Assembly: GCA_964448445.1 (NCBI GenBank) | Contig: CAYVAU010000005.1 | Span: forward strand, 1-42,346 | Length of the DNA: 42,346 nucleotides | Reading direction: 5' to 3' | Source: B73-G16 sp964448445 | Lineage (GTDB): Bacteria > Desulfobacterota > B13-G15 | Part shown: in pieces, positions 14,678-23,371 of the stretch | Layout of the letters: each line of letters begins with the position of its first letter | How positions within the stretch are numbered: the stretch's first letter is position 1 | Notes under the pieces: model-generated | Told to the model about the DNA's origin: nothing | What the model saw: only the letters and a program-made list of their open reading frames with translations | Database searches by the model: none | Translations under genes and position numbers: made by a program

Positions 14678-15543
14678 GGCTCCACGATCACCTTGCCGGT
14701 ATCCCGAAAGCTATAACCGGGGACCGGATGGAGGGCCTTTGAGGTGAGGAAGTCCATAAAGTCGGTCACCCTCTTAGTTCCCCACACCTCCTCGCAGAGC
14801 ACCAGATCAAAGCGTTCTTCCCTAAGGGGGATGAAGTCGAGGGGAAGCAGATGGGACACATACTCAATTGCGAGCCCAACGTCGGCCTCCCCCACCAGGA
14901 TCTTTATCCCCACCTCCAGGTGCGAATTGACCTCCCTTTCGTAGCCTATTATCTCTTCGGGACTTATGCCCTCCCCCTGAAGAAGCATATCCAAAAGGAG
15001 GCGAGTTCCGGAACGCCTGTTACGGTTCACGAAACGGGCCCGCCTCTCCACTATGTCCCCGATCCCCCTTATGCCAAGGGGATTCCCCTTCCTGACCAAC
15101 AACCCCTGACTCCTGTGCCAAAGGGTGACGACGGCATACCCCCCCTGGGGAAACCACCTGTTGATGAAAGGCAAATTATATTGGCCGCTTTCGGGATCGA
15201 GGAGATGACAACACGATCCGTGAGCCTTCCCCTCCTTAAGGGAGAGCAACCCCCCCTCGCTCCCAATGGCACTGTAAAAGGCAAGGGACTCCAAGGACTT
15301 GTATCTGCTGTAATTGCTCAGAAGCCTGAAGAGGATCGGATCATCACTGCCACAGAAGAACAGGTCCTTCTCCTGCTCGGTGCATCCCTTAAGCCACCTT
15401 AAAACCTCCTTTTTGGGAAAAAGCCACTTCCCCGCGATGCGAACATGGGGAATCCGTCCCGCATTCACAAGCTGATACACCTTCTTTTCGTTGAGCCTCA
15501 GTAACCTGGCAACCTCCCTGGTGGTCAGAAGTTCTCCCTCCAT
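14674..15543 (-). CDS. HTH regulator with periplasmic-binding-like sensor domain
   Basis: 289 residues. Residues 1-52 are an excisionase/MerR-type winged helix: LLTTREVARLLRLNEKKVYQ, then VRIAGKWLFPKKEVLRWL. From about residue 80 a PBP-like domain (PF12727 type) follows, marked by the ligand-site phrase RFVNRNRRSGTRLLLDMLLQ, then VGEADVGLAIEYVSHLLPLD. Proteins of this build are cytoplasmic regulators whose sensor resembles molybdate/tungstate-binding proteins; the ligand here is not known. I start at the ATG 12 codons into the longest frame, since the HTH begins right after it. The gene is monocistronic and diverges from carA. No transporter that it might control is adjacent. Confidence 0.85.
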   Translation of the reverse strand: MEGELLTTREVARLLRLNEKKVYQLVNAGRIPHVRIAGKWLFPKKEVLRWLKGCTEQEKDLFFCGSDDPILFRLLSNYSRYKSLESLAFYSAIGSEGGLLSLKEGKAHGSCCHLLDPESGQYNLPFINRWFPQGGYAVVTLWHRSQGLLVRKGNPLGIRGIGDIVERRARFVNRNRRSGTRLLLDMLLQGEGISPEEIIGYEREVNSHLEVGIKILVGEADVGLAIEYVSHLLPLDFIPLREERFDLVLCEEVWGTKRVTDFMDFLTSKALHPVPGYSFRDTGKVIVEP

Positions 15544-15675
15544 CGGAGAAAATCTCGACCATTTGTTACAAAAAGTCAAGTTTTTGGCGGATTTTTAAAA
15601 ATAACTTCTTAAGGCTCCGGTTCCCTTCCGTCGGGGGGTCCCTTGGGGTATCATTAGGGGGGCTGAGGAGGGGGG

Positions 15676-16764
15676 ATGAGGAAGAAGGCGCTGATTGCCC
15701 TTGAGGATGGGACGATTTATGAGGGCTGGTCTTTTGGGGCTGAGGGGGAGAGGGTAGGGGAGATAGTGTTTAACACCTCCATGACGGGTTATCAGGAGAT
15801 AATCACGGATCCTTCCTATAAGGGCCAGATCGTCACCATGACCTATCCTTTGATAGGCAATTATGGGGCGAATTTTGAGGACCTTGAATCCGATGGCCCC
15901 AAGGTCGAGGGGTTTGTGGTCAGGGATTATATCGAGACCTGGAGCAACTGGAGGGGGAAGGAGAGCCTTGCCGACTTTCTGAAGAGGCATGGTGTTATGG
16001 GGATAGAAGGCGTTGATACCCGGGCCATAACCCGTCACATAAGACTTCAAGGGGCCATGAAGGCCTGTATATCCACGGAGGACCTGGATCCAGAGAGCCT
16101 TGTGGAGAAGGCGCGGAGCTGGCCTGGCCTTGTGGGAAGGGATATGGTGCAGTTTGTCACCTGCAGGGAAGCCTATCAGTGGTCCGCAGAGGGGCGGTTT
16201 AAGGTTGTGGCCTACGATTTCGGGGTGAAACACAACATCCTGAGGATCCTTGCCCGTTTGGGGTGTGCGATAACGGTTGTGCCCGCCTGGACCCCAGCGG
16301 AGGAGGTCTTGAGGATGGATCCCGATGGGATCTTCCTCTCCAATGGGCCGGGGGATCCGGCTGGCCTGCCCTATGCGGTAAAGGAGATAAGAAAGTTGCT
16401 GGGTGAGAGGCCGATCTTTGGCATATGCCTTGGCCATCAGCTTTTGGCCCTTGCCCTGGGGGGCAATACTTACAAGCTCAAATTCGGCCACAGGGGCGGA
16501 AACCATCCGGTTAAAGATCTCAGGACCGGCAAGGTCTATATAACGGCCCAAAATCACGGTTTCTGTGTCGACCCCCAGAGCCTCCCGGAGGAGGTGGAGT
16601 TGACCCATCTGAACCTTTACGACCACACCCTTGAGGGGATAAGGCACCGGAAGATCCCTGCCTTCAGCGTTCAGTATCATCCTGAGGCCTCCCCTGGACC
16701 TCATGATGCCGAGTACCTCTTTGGAGAGTTCATAAGGTTAATGGAGGGGGCGAGGAGGTCCTGA
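15676..16764 (+). CDS. carA: carbamoyl-phosphate synthase small subunit
   Basis: The glutamine amidotransferase subunit that supplies ammonia to CarB for carbamoyl phosphate, the precursor of pyrimidines and arginine. It has 362 residues, with the N-terminal CPSase domain (EIVFNTSMTGYQEIITDPSY) and the class I GATase domain. The latter contains the oxyanion loop LSNGPGDP, the nucleophile in GICLGHQLLALALGG, and the His/Glu pair in VQYHPEASPGPHD. GAGGAGGGGGG immediately precedes the ATG. The stop overlaps the carB start by one base (TGATG), as usual for this pair. The 130 bp upstream shows no attenuator or PyrR-type leader that I can recognise. Confidence 0.97.
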   Translation: MRKKALIALEDGTIYEGWSFGAEGERVGEIVFNTSMTGYQEIITDPSYKGQIVTMTYPLIGNYGANFEDLESDGPKVEGFVVRDYIETWSNWRGKESLADFLKRHGVMGIEGVDTRAITRHIRLQGAMKACISTEDLDPESLVEKARSWPGLVGRDMVQFVTCREAYQWSAEGRFKVVAYDFGVKHNILRILARLGCAITVVPAWTPAEEVLRMDPDGIFLSNGPGDPAGLPYAVKEIRKLLGERPIFGICLGHQLLALALGGNTYKLKFGHRGGNHPVKDLRTGKVYITAQNHGFCVDPQSLPEEVELTHLNLYDHTLEGIRHRKIPAFSVQYHPEASPGPHDAEYLFGEFIRLMEGARRS

Positions 16765-19700
16765 TGCCCAAAAGGGACGACATAAGGAAGGTCCTCATCA
16801 TCGGTTCGGGCCCCATCGTGATAGGGCAGGCCTGCGAATTCGATTATTCGGGGACCCAGGCTTGTAAGGCCCTTCGGGAGGAGGGGTTTTATGTGATCCT
16901 GGTGAACTCCAACCCCGCCACCATCATGACCGATCCCGAGATGGCCCACAAGGTTTATATCGAGCCCCTCACCCCCGAGGCTGTGGCAAAGGTGGTGGAG
17001 AGGGAGAGGCCCGATGCGCTGCTTCCCACCTTGGGAGGGCAGACCGGCTTGAACATAGCGGTGAAGCTAGCAGAGGAGGGGATCCTGGACAAGTACGGGG
17101 TCAGGCTCATCGGCGCCAATGTGGAGGCCATAAAGAAGGCCGAGGACCGGATGCTCTTCAGGGAGGCCATGGAGCGCATAGGCCTCAAGATGCCCAAAAG
17201 CGGATATGCTTACTCGGTGGAGGAGGCCTTAAAGATCGCTTCAGAGACCGGCTATCCGGTAATAGTACGGCCGAGCTTCACCCTCGGTGGGACGGGAGGA
17301 GGTATCGCCTACAACCAGGAGGAGTTGCGGGAGATAGCCGAAAGGGGCATTCAGGCATCGATGATCGGGGAGATTTCGGTCGAGCAGTCCGTAATCGGGT
17401 GGAAGGAGTTCGAGCTGGAGGTAATGCGGGACCTCAAGGACAATGTGGTCATCATCTGCTCCATTGAGAACTTCGATCCAATGGGGGTTCACACGGGAGA
17501 CTCAATAACGGTGGCACCGGCTCAGACCCTATCGGACAAGGAATACCAGAGGATGAGGGATGCGGCTATTGCGGTCATAAGGGAGATCGGGGTCGAGACC
17601 GGGGGCTCGAATATCCAGTTCGCCGTAAACCCCGAAAACGGCGAGATGCTCATAATCGAGATGAACCCGAGGGTTTCCAGGTCCTCGGCCCTCGCCTCCA
17701 AGGCCACGGGTTTCCCCATAGCCAAAATCGCCGCCAAGCTCGCCGTTGGCTACACCCTGGACGAGATCCCCAACGACATAACCCGTGAGACCCCCGCCTC
17801 CTTTGAGCCCACCATAGATTACTGTGTGGTCAAGATCCCGCGGTTTGCCTTTGAAAAATTTCCCGGAACCGATGATACCCTTGGGACATCCATGAAATCG
17901 GTGGGCGAGACCATGGCCATAGGCCGGACGTTCCCCGAGGCCCTGCAGAAGGCCATCCGGTCGCTGGAGACGGGAAGGTACGGTCTCGGGGCAGACGGCA
18001 AGGGCTTGAAGGTCCCCGAGGACCCCAGGGAGAGGGAGGAGTTCTGCGAACTGGTGAGGCAGAGGCTGAGGATGCCCAAACCCGATGGGATCTTCTGGAT
18101 ACGCTATGGCCTTGAGGCGGGGATGTCGGTTGAGGAGATCCACGAGCTCACCAAGATCGATCCCTGGTTCCTCTGGCAGATAAAGCGGATCCTGGATTTC
18201 GAGAGGGTCCTGAGGAGATATAGCCTCAAGGATGTCCCGAGGGATGTGCTTTTTGAGGCGAAGAGACTCGGTTTTTCCGACAGACAGCTTGCCCACCTCT
18301 GGGGATTGGGGGAGGAGGTGGTGCGGAGGCACCGCAAGGCCCAGGGGATTGAGGCCACCTTCAAACTGGTCGATACCTGTGCAGCGGAGTTTGAGGCCTA
18401 CACCCCTTACTTTTACTCCACCTATGAACGCGAGGATGAAAGCCGCCCCAGTGACCGCAAGAAGGTGATGATCCTCGGTGGTGGCCCCAACAGGATCGGC
18501 CAGGGGATAGAGTTCGATTACTGCTGTGTCCATGCCGTCTTTGCCCTGAAAGAGGAGGGTTATGAGACCATCATGGTCAATTCCAATCCCGAGACCGTCT
18601 CCACCGATTATGACACCGCCGACAAACTTTATTTTGAGCCCCTTACTGCGGAGGATGTGCTCAACATCCACGATCGCGAAGGGCCCGAGGGCGTCATCCT
18701 GCAATTTGGGGGACAGACCCCTTTGAACCTGGCCCTAGATCTGCAAAGGGCGGGGGTGAGGATCTTGGGGACCTCACCTGATTCCATAGACAGGGCCGAG
18801 GACAGGAAGCGCTTCAAGGAGCTTTTGGAAAAACTCGGCCTCAAGCAGCCGCCCAATGGCACCGCCGTCACCCTGGAGGAGGCCAAGAGGGTTGCTTCCT
18901 CCATAGGCTATCCCGTATTGGTCCGCCCCTCCTATGTGCTCGGGGGCAGGGCCATGGAGATCGTGTATGATGAGGGAGACCTTGAGGCCTTCATAAGCCG
19001 GGCGGTTGAGGCCTCGCCCGAGAGGCCCATCCTGATAGACAAGTTCCTGGAGGATGCGATCGAGGTCGATGTGGATGCGGTCTCCGATGGCAGGCGGTGT
19101 GTCATCGCGGGGATTATGGAGCATATAGAGGAGGCCGGGATCCATTCCGGAGACAGCGCCATGGCCCTTCCGCCCTTCAGCCTCTCCGAGGCCCAGGTGG
19201 GAGAGATCCGTGCGCAGACCTATGCCCTGGCCAGGGAACTGGAAGTTGTGGGGCTCCTGAACATCCAATTCGCCGTGAAGGGAGGAGACATCTACGTACT
19301 TGAGGTAAACCCCAGGGCTTCCCGAACCGTCCCCTTCGTCTCCAAGGCCACCGGGATACCCTGGGCCAAGATAGCGGCCAAGGTCATGGTGGGGAGGACC
19401 CTGGACGAACTGGGGGTCAGGGAGGTGGAGATCCCCCATGTGGCGGTAAAGGAATCGGTCTTCCCCTTCAACCGCTTTCCGGGTGTGGACATAATCTTGG
19501 GGCCCGAGATGAAGTCCACGGGAGAGGTGATGGGGATAGATGAAAACTTCGGCCTTGCCTATGCCAAAAGCCAGATAGCCGCCGGGCAGAATCTGCCGCT
19601 TAAGGGAAGGGTCTTCATCAGCGTGAAGGATCGGGACAAGCGGCAGGCTGTCATGGTCGCGAGGGAACTGGAGGATCTGGGTTTTGAGATCCTGGCCACA

Positions 19701-20039
19701 AGGGGGACGTGCTCTGTGCTTTGCCGAAACGGCGTGCGGGCAAAAGAGGTGTTCAAGGTGAGTGAGGGAAGGCCCCATATTGTGGACCTCATGAAGAACC
19801 GCGAGATTCACCTGGTCATCAACACCCCGAGCGGAAAGCGCCCCAAAGCCGATGAGGTGCTCATCAGGACGACGGCCTTACATTACGGCGTTCCGGTGGT
19901 AACGACGATGGCAGGTGCCCAGGCGACCGTTGAGGGGATAAGGGCCTTGAGGAAAGGAGGGTTTAAAGTTAGGTCCATTCAGGAATACCATCAGTGGGTG
20001 AGGGACCTTGCAGCCAAAACCAGGCGTTGCGCCAATTAA
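16764..20039 (+). CDS. carB: carbamoyl-phosphate synthase large subunit
   Basis: 1091 residues, full length. Two homologous ATP-grasp halves are evident: the first starts KVLIIGSGPIVIGQACEFDY with VRPSFTLGGTGGG, and the second near residue 570 with KVMILGGGPNRIGQGIEFDY and VRPSYVLGGRAMEIVYDE. The first half makes and phosphorylates carboxyphosphate; the second phosphorylates carbamate. The C-terminal MGS-like allosteric domain begins around LKGRVFISVKDRDKRQAVMV and would respond to UMP/ornithine-like effectors. The tail is about 15 residues longer than in E. coli and basic. It is translationally coupled to carA, and the following cobO begins 11 bases after its stop. Confidence 0.98.
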   Translation: MPKRDDIRKVLIIGSGPIVIGQACEFDYSGTQACKALREEGFYVILVNSNPATIMTDPEMAHKVYIEPLTPEAVAKVVERERPDALLPTLGGQTGLNIAVKLAEEGILDKYGVRLIGANVEAIKKAEDRMLFREAMERIGLKMPKSGYAYSVEEALKIASETGYPVIVRPSFTLGGTGGGIAYNQEELREIAERGIQASMIGEISVEQSVIGWKEFELEVMRDLKDNVVIICSIENFDPMGVHTGDSITVAPAQTLSDKEYQRMRDAAIAVIREIGVETGGSNIQFAVNPENGEMLIIEMNPRVSRSSALASKATGFPIAKIAAKLAVGYTLDEIPNDITRETPASFEPTIDYCVVKIPRFAFEKFPGTDDTLGTSMKSVGETMAIGRTFPEALQKAIRSLETGRYGLGADGKGLKVPEDPREREEFCELVRQRLRMPKPDGIFWIRYGLEAGMSVEEIHELTKIDPWFLWQIKRILDFERVLRRYSLKDVPRDVLFEAKRLGFSDRQLAHLWGLGEEVVRRHRKAQGIEATFKLVDTCAAEFEAYTPYFYSTYEREDESRPSDRKKVMILGGGPNRIGQGIEFDYCCVHAVFALKEEGYETIMVNSNPETVSTDYDTADKLYFEPLTAEDVLNIHDREGPEGVILQFGGQTPLNLALDLQRAGVRILGTSPDSIDRAEDRKRFKELLEKLGLKQPPNGTAVTLEEAKRVASSIGYPVLVRPSYVLGGRAMEIVYDEGDLEAFISRAVEASPERPILIDKFLEDAIEVDVDAVSDGRRCVIAGIMEHIEEAGIHSGDSAMALPPFSLSEAQVGEIRAQTYALARELEVVGLLNIQFAVKGGDIYVLEVNPRASRTVPFVSKATGIPWAKIAAKVMVGRTLDELGVREVEIPHVAVKESVFPFNRFPGVDIILGPEMKSTGEVMGIDENFGLAYAKSQIAAGQNLPLKGRVFISVKDRDKRQAVMVARELEDLGFEILATRGTCSVLCRNGVRAKEVFKVSEGRPHIVDLMKNREIHLVINTPSGKRPKADEVLIRTTALHYGVPVVTTMAGAQATVEGIRALRKGGFKVRSIQEYHQWVRDLAAKTRRCAN

Positions 20040-20049
20040 AGGGGACGAA

Positions 20050-20571
20050 ATGGGTTCGGTGATCGTACTGACCGGTGACGGGAAGGGCAAAACCACCTCA
20101 GCCCTCGGCATGGCCATGAGAGCTGTAGGACACGGTTTCAGGGTTGCCTTCCTTCAGTTCATAAAGGGGGGATGGAGATACGGCGAACTTGAGGCTGCCA
20201 AGAGACTCCAGCCGGAGCTGGAATTCAGCCCCTTGGGAAGGGGTTTTGTGCACATCGATCCCGAAAATCCCGATCCCGAAGACGTGGAGGTGGCCCAAAG
20301 GGCTTGGGAGGTGGCAAGGGAGAAGATCCTCTCAGGGGAATACTTCATGGTGGTCCTTGACGAGATCAATTATGCCCTTTCCTATGGGTTACTCGATCTG
20401 GATGAGGTCATCAGGACCCTGAGGAAAAGGCCTCCTCATGTCCATGTGGTGCTTACCGGGAGGGATGCCCACCCACAGATCATCGAGATCGCAGACCTGG
20501 TGACGGAAATGAAGGAGATAAAGCACCCCTTCAGGGAAGGGGTGGTCTCCAGGAAGGGTATAGAATATTGA
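20050..20571 (+). CDS. cobO: cob(I)yrinic acid a,c-diamide adenosyltransferase
   Basis: 173 residues of the CobA/CobO/BtuR family, which transfers the adenosyl group of ATP to cob(I)alamin or its precursors. The P-loop GDGKGKTTSA is at residues 9-18, followed by AVGHGFRVAFLQFIKGG. The Walker B region is FMVVLDEINYALSYGLL, and the C-terminus contains VLTGRDAHPQIIEIADLVTE. AAAGGGGACGAA before the ATG at 20050 sets the start, 14 codons inside the longest frame. It sits just behind carB and may be co-transcribed, although the functions are unrelated. Together with the B12-binding radical SAM enzyme and the riboswitch it shows that the cell handles corrinoids. Confidence 0.93.
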   Translation: MGSVIVLTGDGKGKTTSALGMAMRAVGHGFRVAFLQFIKGGWRYGELEAAKRLQPELEFSPLGRGFVHIDPENPDPEDVEVAQRAWEVAREKILSGEYFMVVLDEINYALSYGLLDLDEVIRTLRKRPPHVHVVLTGRDAHPQIIEIADLVTEMKEIKHPFREGVVSRKGIEY

Positions 20572-20573
20572 GG

Positions 20574-21218
20574 TCAAAGGACGAGTTTCCTGAGCCTTTC
20601 GGGATCGATCCCTTCCACGATTTCCACTTTGGCCCGTGCCATTTCTTCTAAAGCTGAGGCGGCCGTTTCGGGGGCTACTCCCCGGCAGAGGTCCTTGAGG
20701 AGAAACACCTCGTAACCGAGCCCTTTGGCATCCATGACCGTGGCACGTACGCAGTAATCGGTAGCGAGACCATAGACGATCAGGCGCTTTACCCCGTTGA
20801 TCTTCAGGATCGTGTCCAGTTCGGTCCGGTTCCCCCCGTCGTCTTGAAACCCGGAATAACTATCAAAGTGGGGATTCCTTCCCTTCTGCACAACTGCCCG
20901 AAAGAGGTTGTTGTCAATCAGGATCCTCGCCCCTTCAGTTCCTTGGATGCAATGGGGTGGCCAGAGGGTCTGTTTTCGCCCCTGTATCTCGATCACCTCA
21001 AAGGCCTTCTTTCCGGGATGGTTGGTATAGAAGGAGACGTGATCTGGGGGATGCCAGTCCTGGGTGCCGAAGATCAAAGCACCCCACAAATTGAACTTTT
21101 CCGTCACTTCCTGAACCCTTTCGATGTAATCCTTACCAGTCCCCGGTACAGCCAGACTTCCTCCCTTGTGTTCGGTGAAGTCCCCTTGAAGGTCGACCAC
21201 TATAACCCCCACTTTCAT
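20574..21218 (-). CDS. pncA: nicotinamidase / isochorismatase-family hydrolase
   Basis: 214 residues. The catalytic triad can be read: D9 in VVDLQGDF, a lysine in AVVQKGRNPHFDSYSGF, and the nucleophilic cysteine in YGLATDYCVRATV. The metal site DWHPPDHVSF is the form typical of nicotinamidases, which release ammonia from nicotinamide for NAD salvage. The second in-frame ATG (21218) is chosen because AGGAGG lies 6 nt before it and abuts the first ATG. Its start overlaps the stop of a small membrane-protein frame (ATGA). It converges on cobO with 2 nt between the stops. Confidence 0.9.
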   Translation of the reverse strand: MKVGVIVVDLQGDFTEHKGGSLAVPGTGKDYIERVQEVTEKFNLWGALIFGTQDWHPPDHVSFYTNHPGKKAFEVIEIQGRKQTLWPPHCIQGTEGARILIDNNLFRAVVQKGRNPHFDSYSGFQDDGGNRTELDTILKINGVKRLIVYGLATDYCVRATVMDAKGLGYEVFLLKDLCRGVAPETAASALEEMARAKVEIVEGIDPERLRKLVL

Positions 21219-21412
21219 GGCCATCCTCCTGGACTTTTTTTAAAACTTCTACCGATGAAGGCAAAAGCTCCCATGGCATAGAGGATGATGCAAAAGGATG
21301 TTCTAAAACTATGCCCAAAAGTGGGATAGGACGAGGGCTCAAGGGAGAACCCTTTCCTGATCAGCGGGATTGTGAGGCTGACCACTGCCATGCTTAACCG
21401 AAGTAAGGCCAT
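21215..21412 (-). CDS. small two-helix membrane protein coupled to pncA
   Basis: A 65-residue frame whose TGA overlaps the ATG of pncA (ATGA), the arrangement of translationally coupled genes. It has two hydrophobic segments: LLRLSMAVVSLTIPLI near the start and TSFCIILYAMGAFAFIGRSF, with a basic loop and a basic C-terminal end (RSFKKSPGG). I do not recognise a family. A GGAAAG lies about 10 nt before the ATG. The coupling, length and helix pattern favour a real gene, but chance hydrophobic frames of this size occur. The remaining 140 bases up to xdhC show nothing else. Confidence 0.45.
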   Translation of the reverse strand: MALLRLSMAVVSLTIPLIRKGFSLEPSSYPTFGHSFRTSFCIILYAMGAFAFIGRSFKKSPGGWP

Positions 21413-21558
21413 AAAACTTGCTTTCCACCGCCATTATGGCACTGGTGTCAGGAGAACTGAAGGGGGATCCCTCAAACATCCTCGGTTAAAGCTTTACCTT
21501 GCGTGATCAATTTGCAATGTTGATTTTTCCCTTCCTTAGAGGAAAAAATTTTCAGGTG

Positions 21559-22575
21559 ATGGAGGAGTTTTATAGCAAAATAACGGAGAAACTGAGGGAA
21601 GGGCATCGTTTGGTCCTTGCCACCGTGATCCGTCAGTCGGGTTCCTCCCCCCGTGGGGTTGGTAGCAAGATGGCGATCTTTCCCAACGGCTTAGGCCTGG
21701 GTAGCGTTGGAGGCGGCCGTGTTGAGGCTCAGGTGATGGAGGAGGCCAGGAGATTGCTCCAGAGCGGAGGGTCCAGGAGGCTCGACTTCAAGCTCACCGG
21801 CACGGACATCCTCGATATGCAGATGATCTGCGGGGGTGAGATGGAGATACTGCTGGAGGTCTTGGGGAAGGAGGATCTGGAGGTGTTCGAAGGGGTCCGG
21901 GAGGCCTTGCAGAAGGGAACTCCCGCCGTCCTCCTTACGGGCCTTCCACCGAAGATGAAGGGGAAGATGCTGTTAATTGAGGGTCGTAAGACCGGTTCAC
22001 TTCAGGGAGCAGATGATTCTTTCCTCGATTCGCTTTCGGCCGAGCTTCCCCGGGAGGCTTCGATCATCGACCTTGGCTATGGGGAGGTCTTCTGCGAACC
22101 TATCATAAAGGAGCCGGATCTTTATCTCTTCGGTGCAGGCCATATCGCCCAGGAGATCGCCCCCCTGGCCACGAGGGTGGGGTTCAGGGTCGTGGTGATA
22201 GACGACAGGCCCGAGTATGCGAACCGCGAACGTTTTCCCTGGGCGGATGAGGTAGTGGTGGAGGACTTCGAAAGGGTAGGGGAGAGGGTTGTGGCGAAGG
22301 CCGACTCTTACTTGGTCATCGTGACCAGGGGGCATCTACACGATTATACCGTCCTCAAGCAGTATCTCAGGTCTCCCGCCCGTTACATCGGGATGATAGG
22401 CTCTAGGAGAAAACGGGATATGATTTACAGACAATTGCTTTCTGAGGGCTTCTCACCGAAGGACCTGGAGAGGGTTCATGCCCCCATAGGGATCGATATT
22501 GGTGCCGAAACCCCTCAGGAGATAGCGGTCAGCATTGTGGCGGAGCTCATCAAGGTCAGGCGCCTCGGTCCCTGA
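21559..22575 (+). CDS. XdhC/CoxI-family molybdenum-enzyme maturation protein
   Basis: 338 residues with both halves of the family. The N-terminal XdhC_CoxI domain reads VLATVIRQSGSSPRGVGSKM, then LGSVGGGRVEAQVMEEARRL. The C-terminal Rossmann domain has LYLFGAGHIAQEIAPLATRV, VVVIDDRPEYANRERFP and YIGMIGSRRKRDMIYRQL. Such proteins hold and sulfurate the molybdenum cofactor before insertion into xanthine dehydrogenase or CO dehydrogenase-like enzymes. No molybdenum hydroxylase gene is in the window, so it is an orphan here. The longest frame starts 20 codons earlier at a TTG; I prefer the ATG at MEEFYSKITEKL, where homology begins, although no ideal Shine-Dalgarno is present. It converges with dapB, overlapping by 20 nt. 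Confidence 0.87.
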   Translation: MEEFYSKITEKLREGHRLVLATVIRQSGSSPRGVGSKMAIFPNGLGLGSVGGGRVEAQVMEEARRLLQSGGSRRLDFKLTGTDILDMQMICGGEMEILLEVLGKEDLEVFEGVREALQKGTPAVLLTGLPPKMKGKMLLIEGRKTGSLQGADDSFLDSLSAELPREASIIDLGYGEVFCEPIIKEPDLYLFGAGHIAQEIAPLATRVGFRVVVIDDRPEYANRERFPWADEVVVEDFERVGERVVAKADSYLVIVTRGHLHDYTVLKQYLRSPARYIGMIGSRRKRDMIYRQLLSEGFSPKDLERVHAPIGIDIGAETPQEIAVSIVAELIKVRRLGP

Positions 22576-23371
22576 GCCCCAGAACATCTTCCATGTCATA
22601 AAGTCCGGGGGGTTTATCCACTACCCACAGGGCGGCCTTCACGGCTCCGCGGGCAAAGGTCTCGCGTGAAGAGGCCCTGTGGGTCAACTCGAGCCTTTCG
22701 CCCTCGGTGGCAAAGATCACCGTGTGGTCTCCCACCACATCTCCACCCCTCAAAGCCAGGATGCCAATTTCGCCATGGGACCGGGGGCCCACTTCCCCCT
22801 TCCTCCCATAGATGGCGACCTCCTCGAACTTCCTCCCCAGCGCCTGGGCGATTCTGTAACCGAGCCTTAAGGCCGTTCCGCTTGGGGCATCCCTTTTGCC
22901 CCGGTGATGGAATTCCAGGATCTCCACATCATAACCGGGTCCGAGGATCCCCGCGACCATCTCCACGAGTTTGAATAGGAGGTTCACCCCAAGGCTCATG
23001 TTGGGGGAGAGCACACAGGGGAAGCTCTGGACAAATTCCAGGATCTTTTCCTTCTGTTTCTCATCAAAGCCCGTGGTTCCCACCACCATGGGTTTGTTGA
23101 AGTAGGATGCAAGCTCCATGTTGTAAAGGGAAGATGAGGGGGTGGTGAAATCGATGAGGACATCCGCCTCCTTTATTACCAGGGAGAGATCATCAGTGAT
23201 CTTCACACCTACTGATCCAAGCCCTGCGACCTCCCCAAGGTCCTTTCCCACCGAGGGGTGTCCGGTGTTCTCGACCCCGGCCAGGCATTCTATCCCCTCG
23301 GTCTCTTGGATCACCTTGACTATGGTCCTCCCCATCCTCCCTGCCGCCCCTATTATCACCGCCTTTATCAT
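22556..23371 (-). CDS. dapB: 4-hydroxy-tetrahydrodipicolinate reductase
   Basis: 271 residues, the second enzyme of the DAP/lysine pathway. It shows the NAD(P)-binding start VIIGAAGRMGRTIVKVI, the VLIDFTTPSS and VVGTTGF loops, and SPNMSLGVNLLF. The family signature reads EFHHRGKRDAPSGTA (catalytic His and Lys). It is the last gene of the minus-strand leucine/lysine operon: its ATG overlaps the dapF stop by 4 nt and its 3' end overlaps xdhC by 20 nt in convergent orientation. Confidence 0.97.
   Translation of the reverse strand: MIKAVIIGAAGRMGRTIVKVIQETEGIECLAGVENTGHPSVGKDLGEVAGLGSVGVKITDDLSLVIKEADVLIDFTTPSSSLYNMELASYFNKPMVVGTTGFDEKQKEKILEFVQSFPCVLSPNMSLGVNLLFKLVEMVAGILGPGYDVEILEFHHRGKRDAPSGTALRLGYRIAQALGRKFEEVAIYGRKGEVGPRSHGEIGILALRGGDVVGDHTVIFATEGERLELTHRASSRETFARGAVKAALWVVDKPPGLYDMEDVLGLRDRGA

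Noticed and set aside
15580..15675. Attenuator or PyrR-type leader before carA
   Set aside because: Only about 100 bp, with no convincing paired stems or T-tract on the plus strand.
17529..18704. 391-residue minus-strand frame inside carB
   Set aside because: Exact antisense of a strongly conserved carB region; composition is Gly/Leu/His-rich without any domain.
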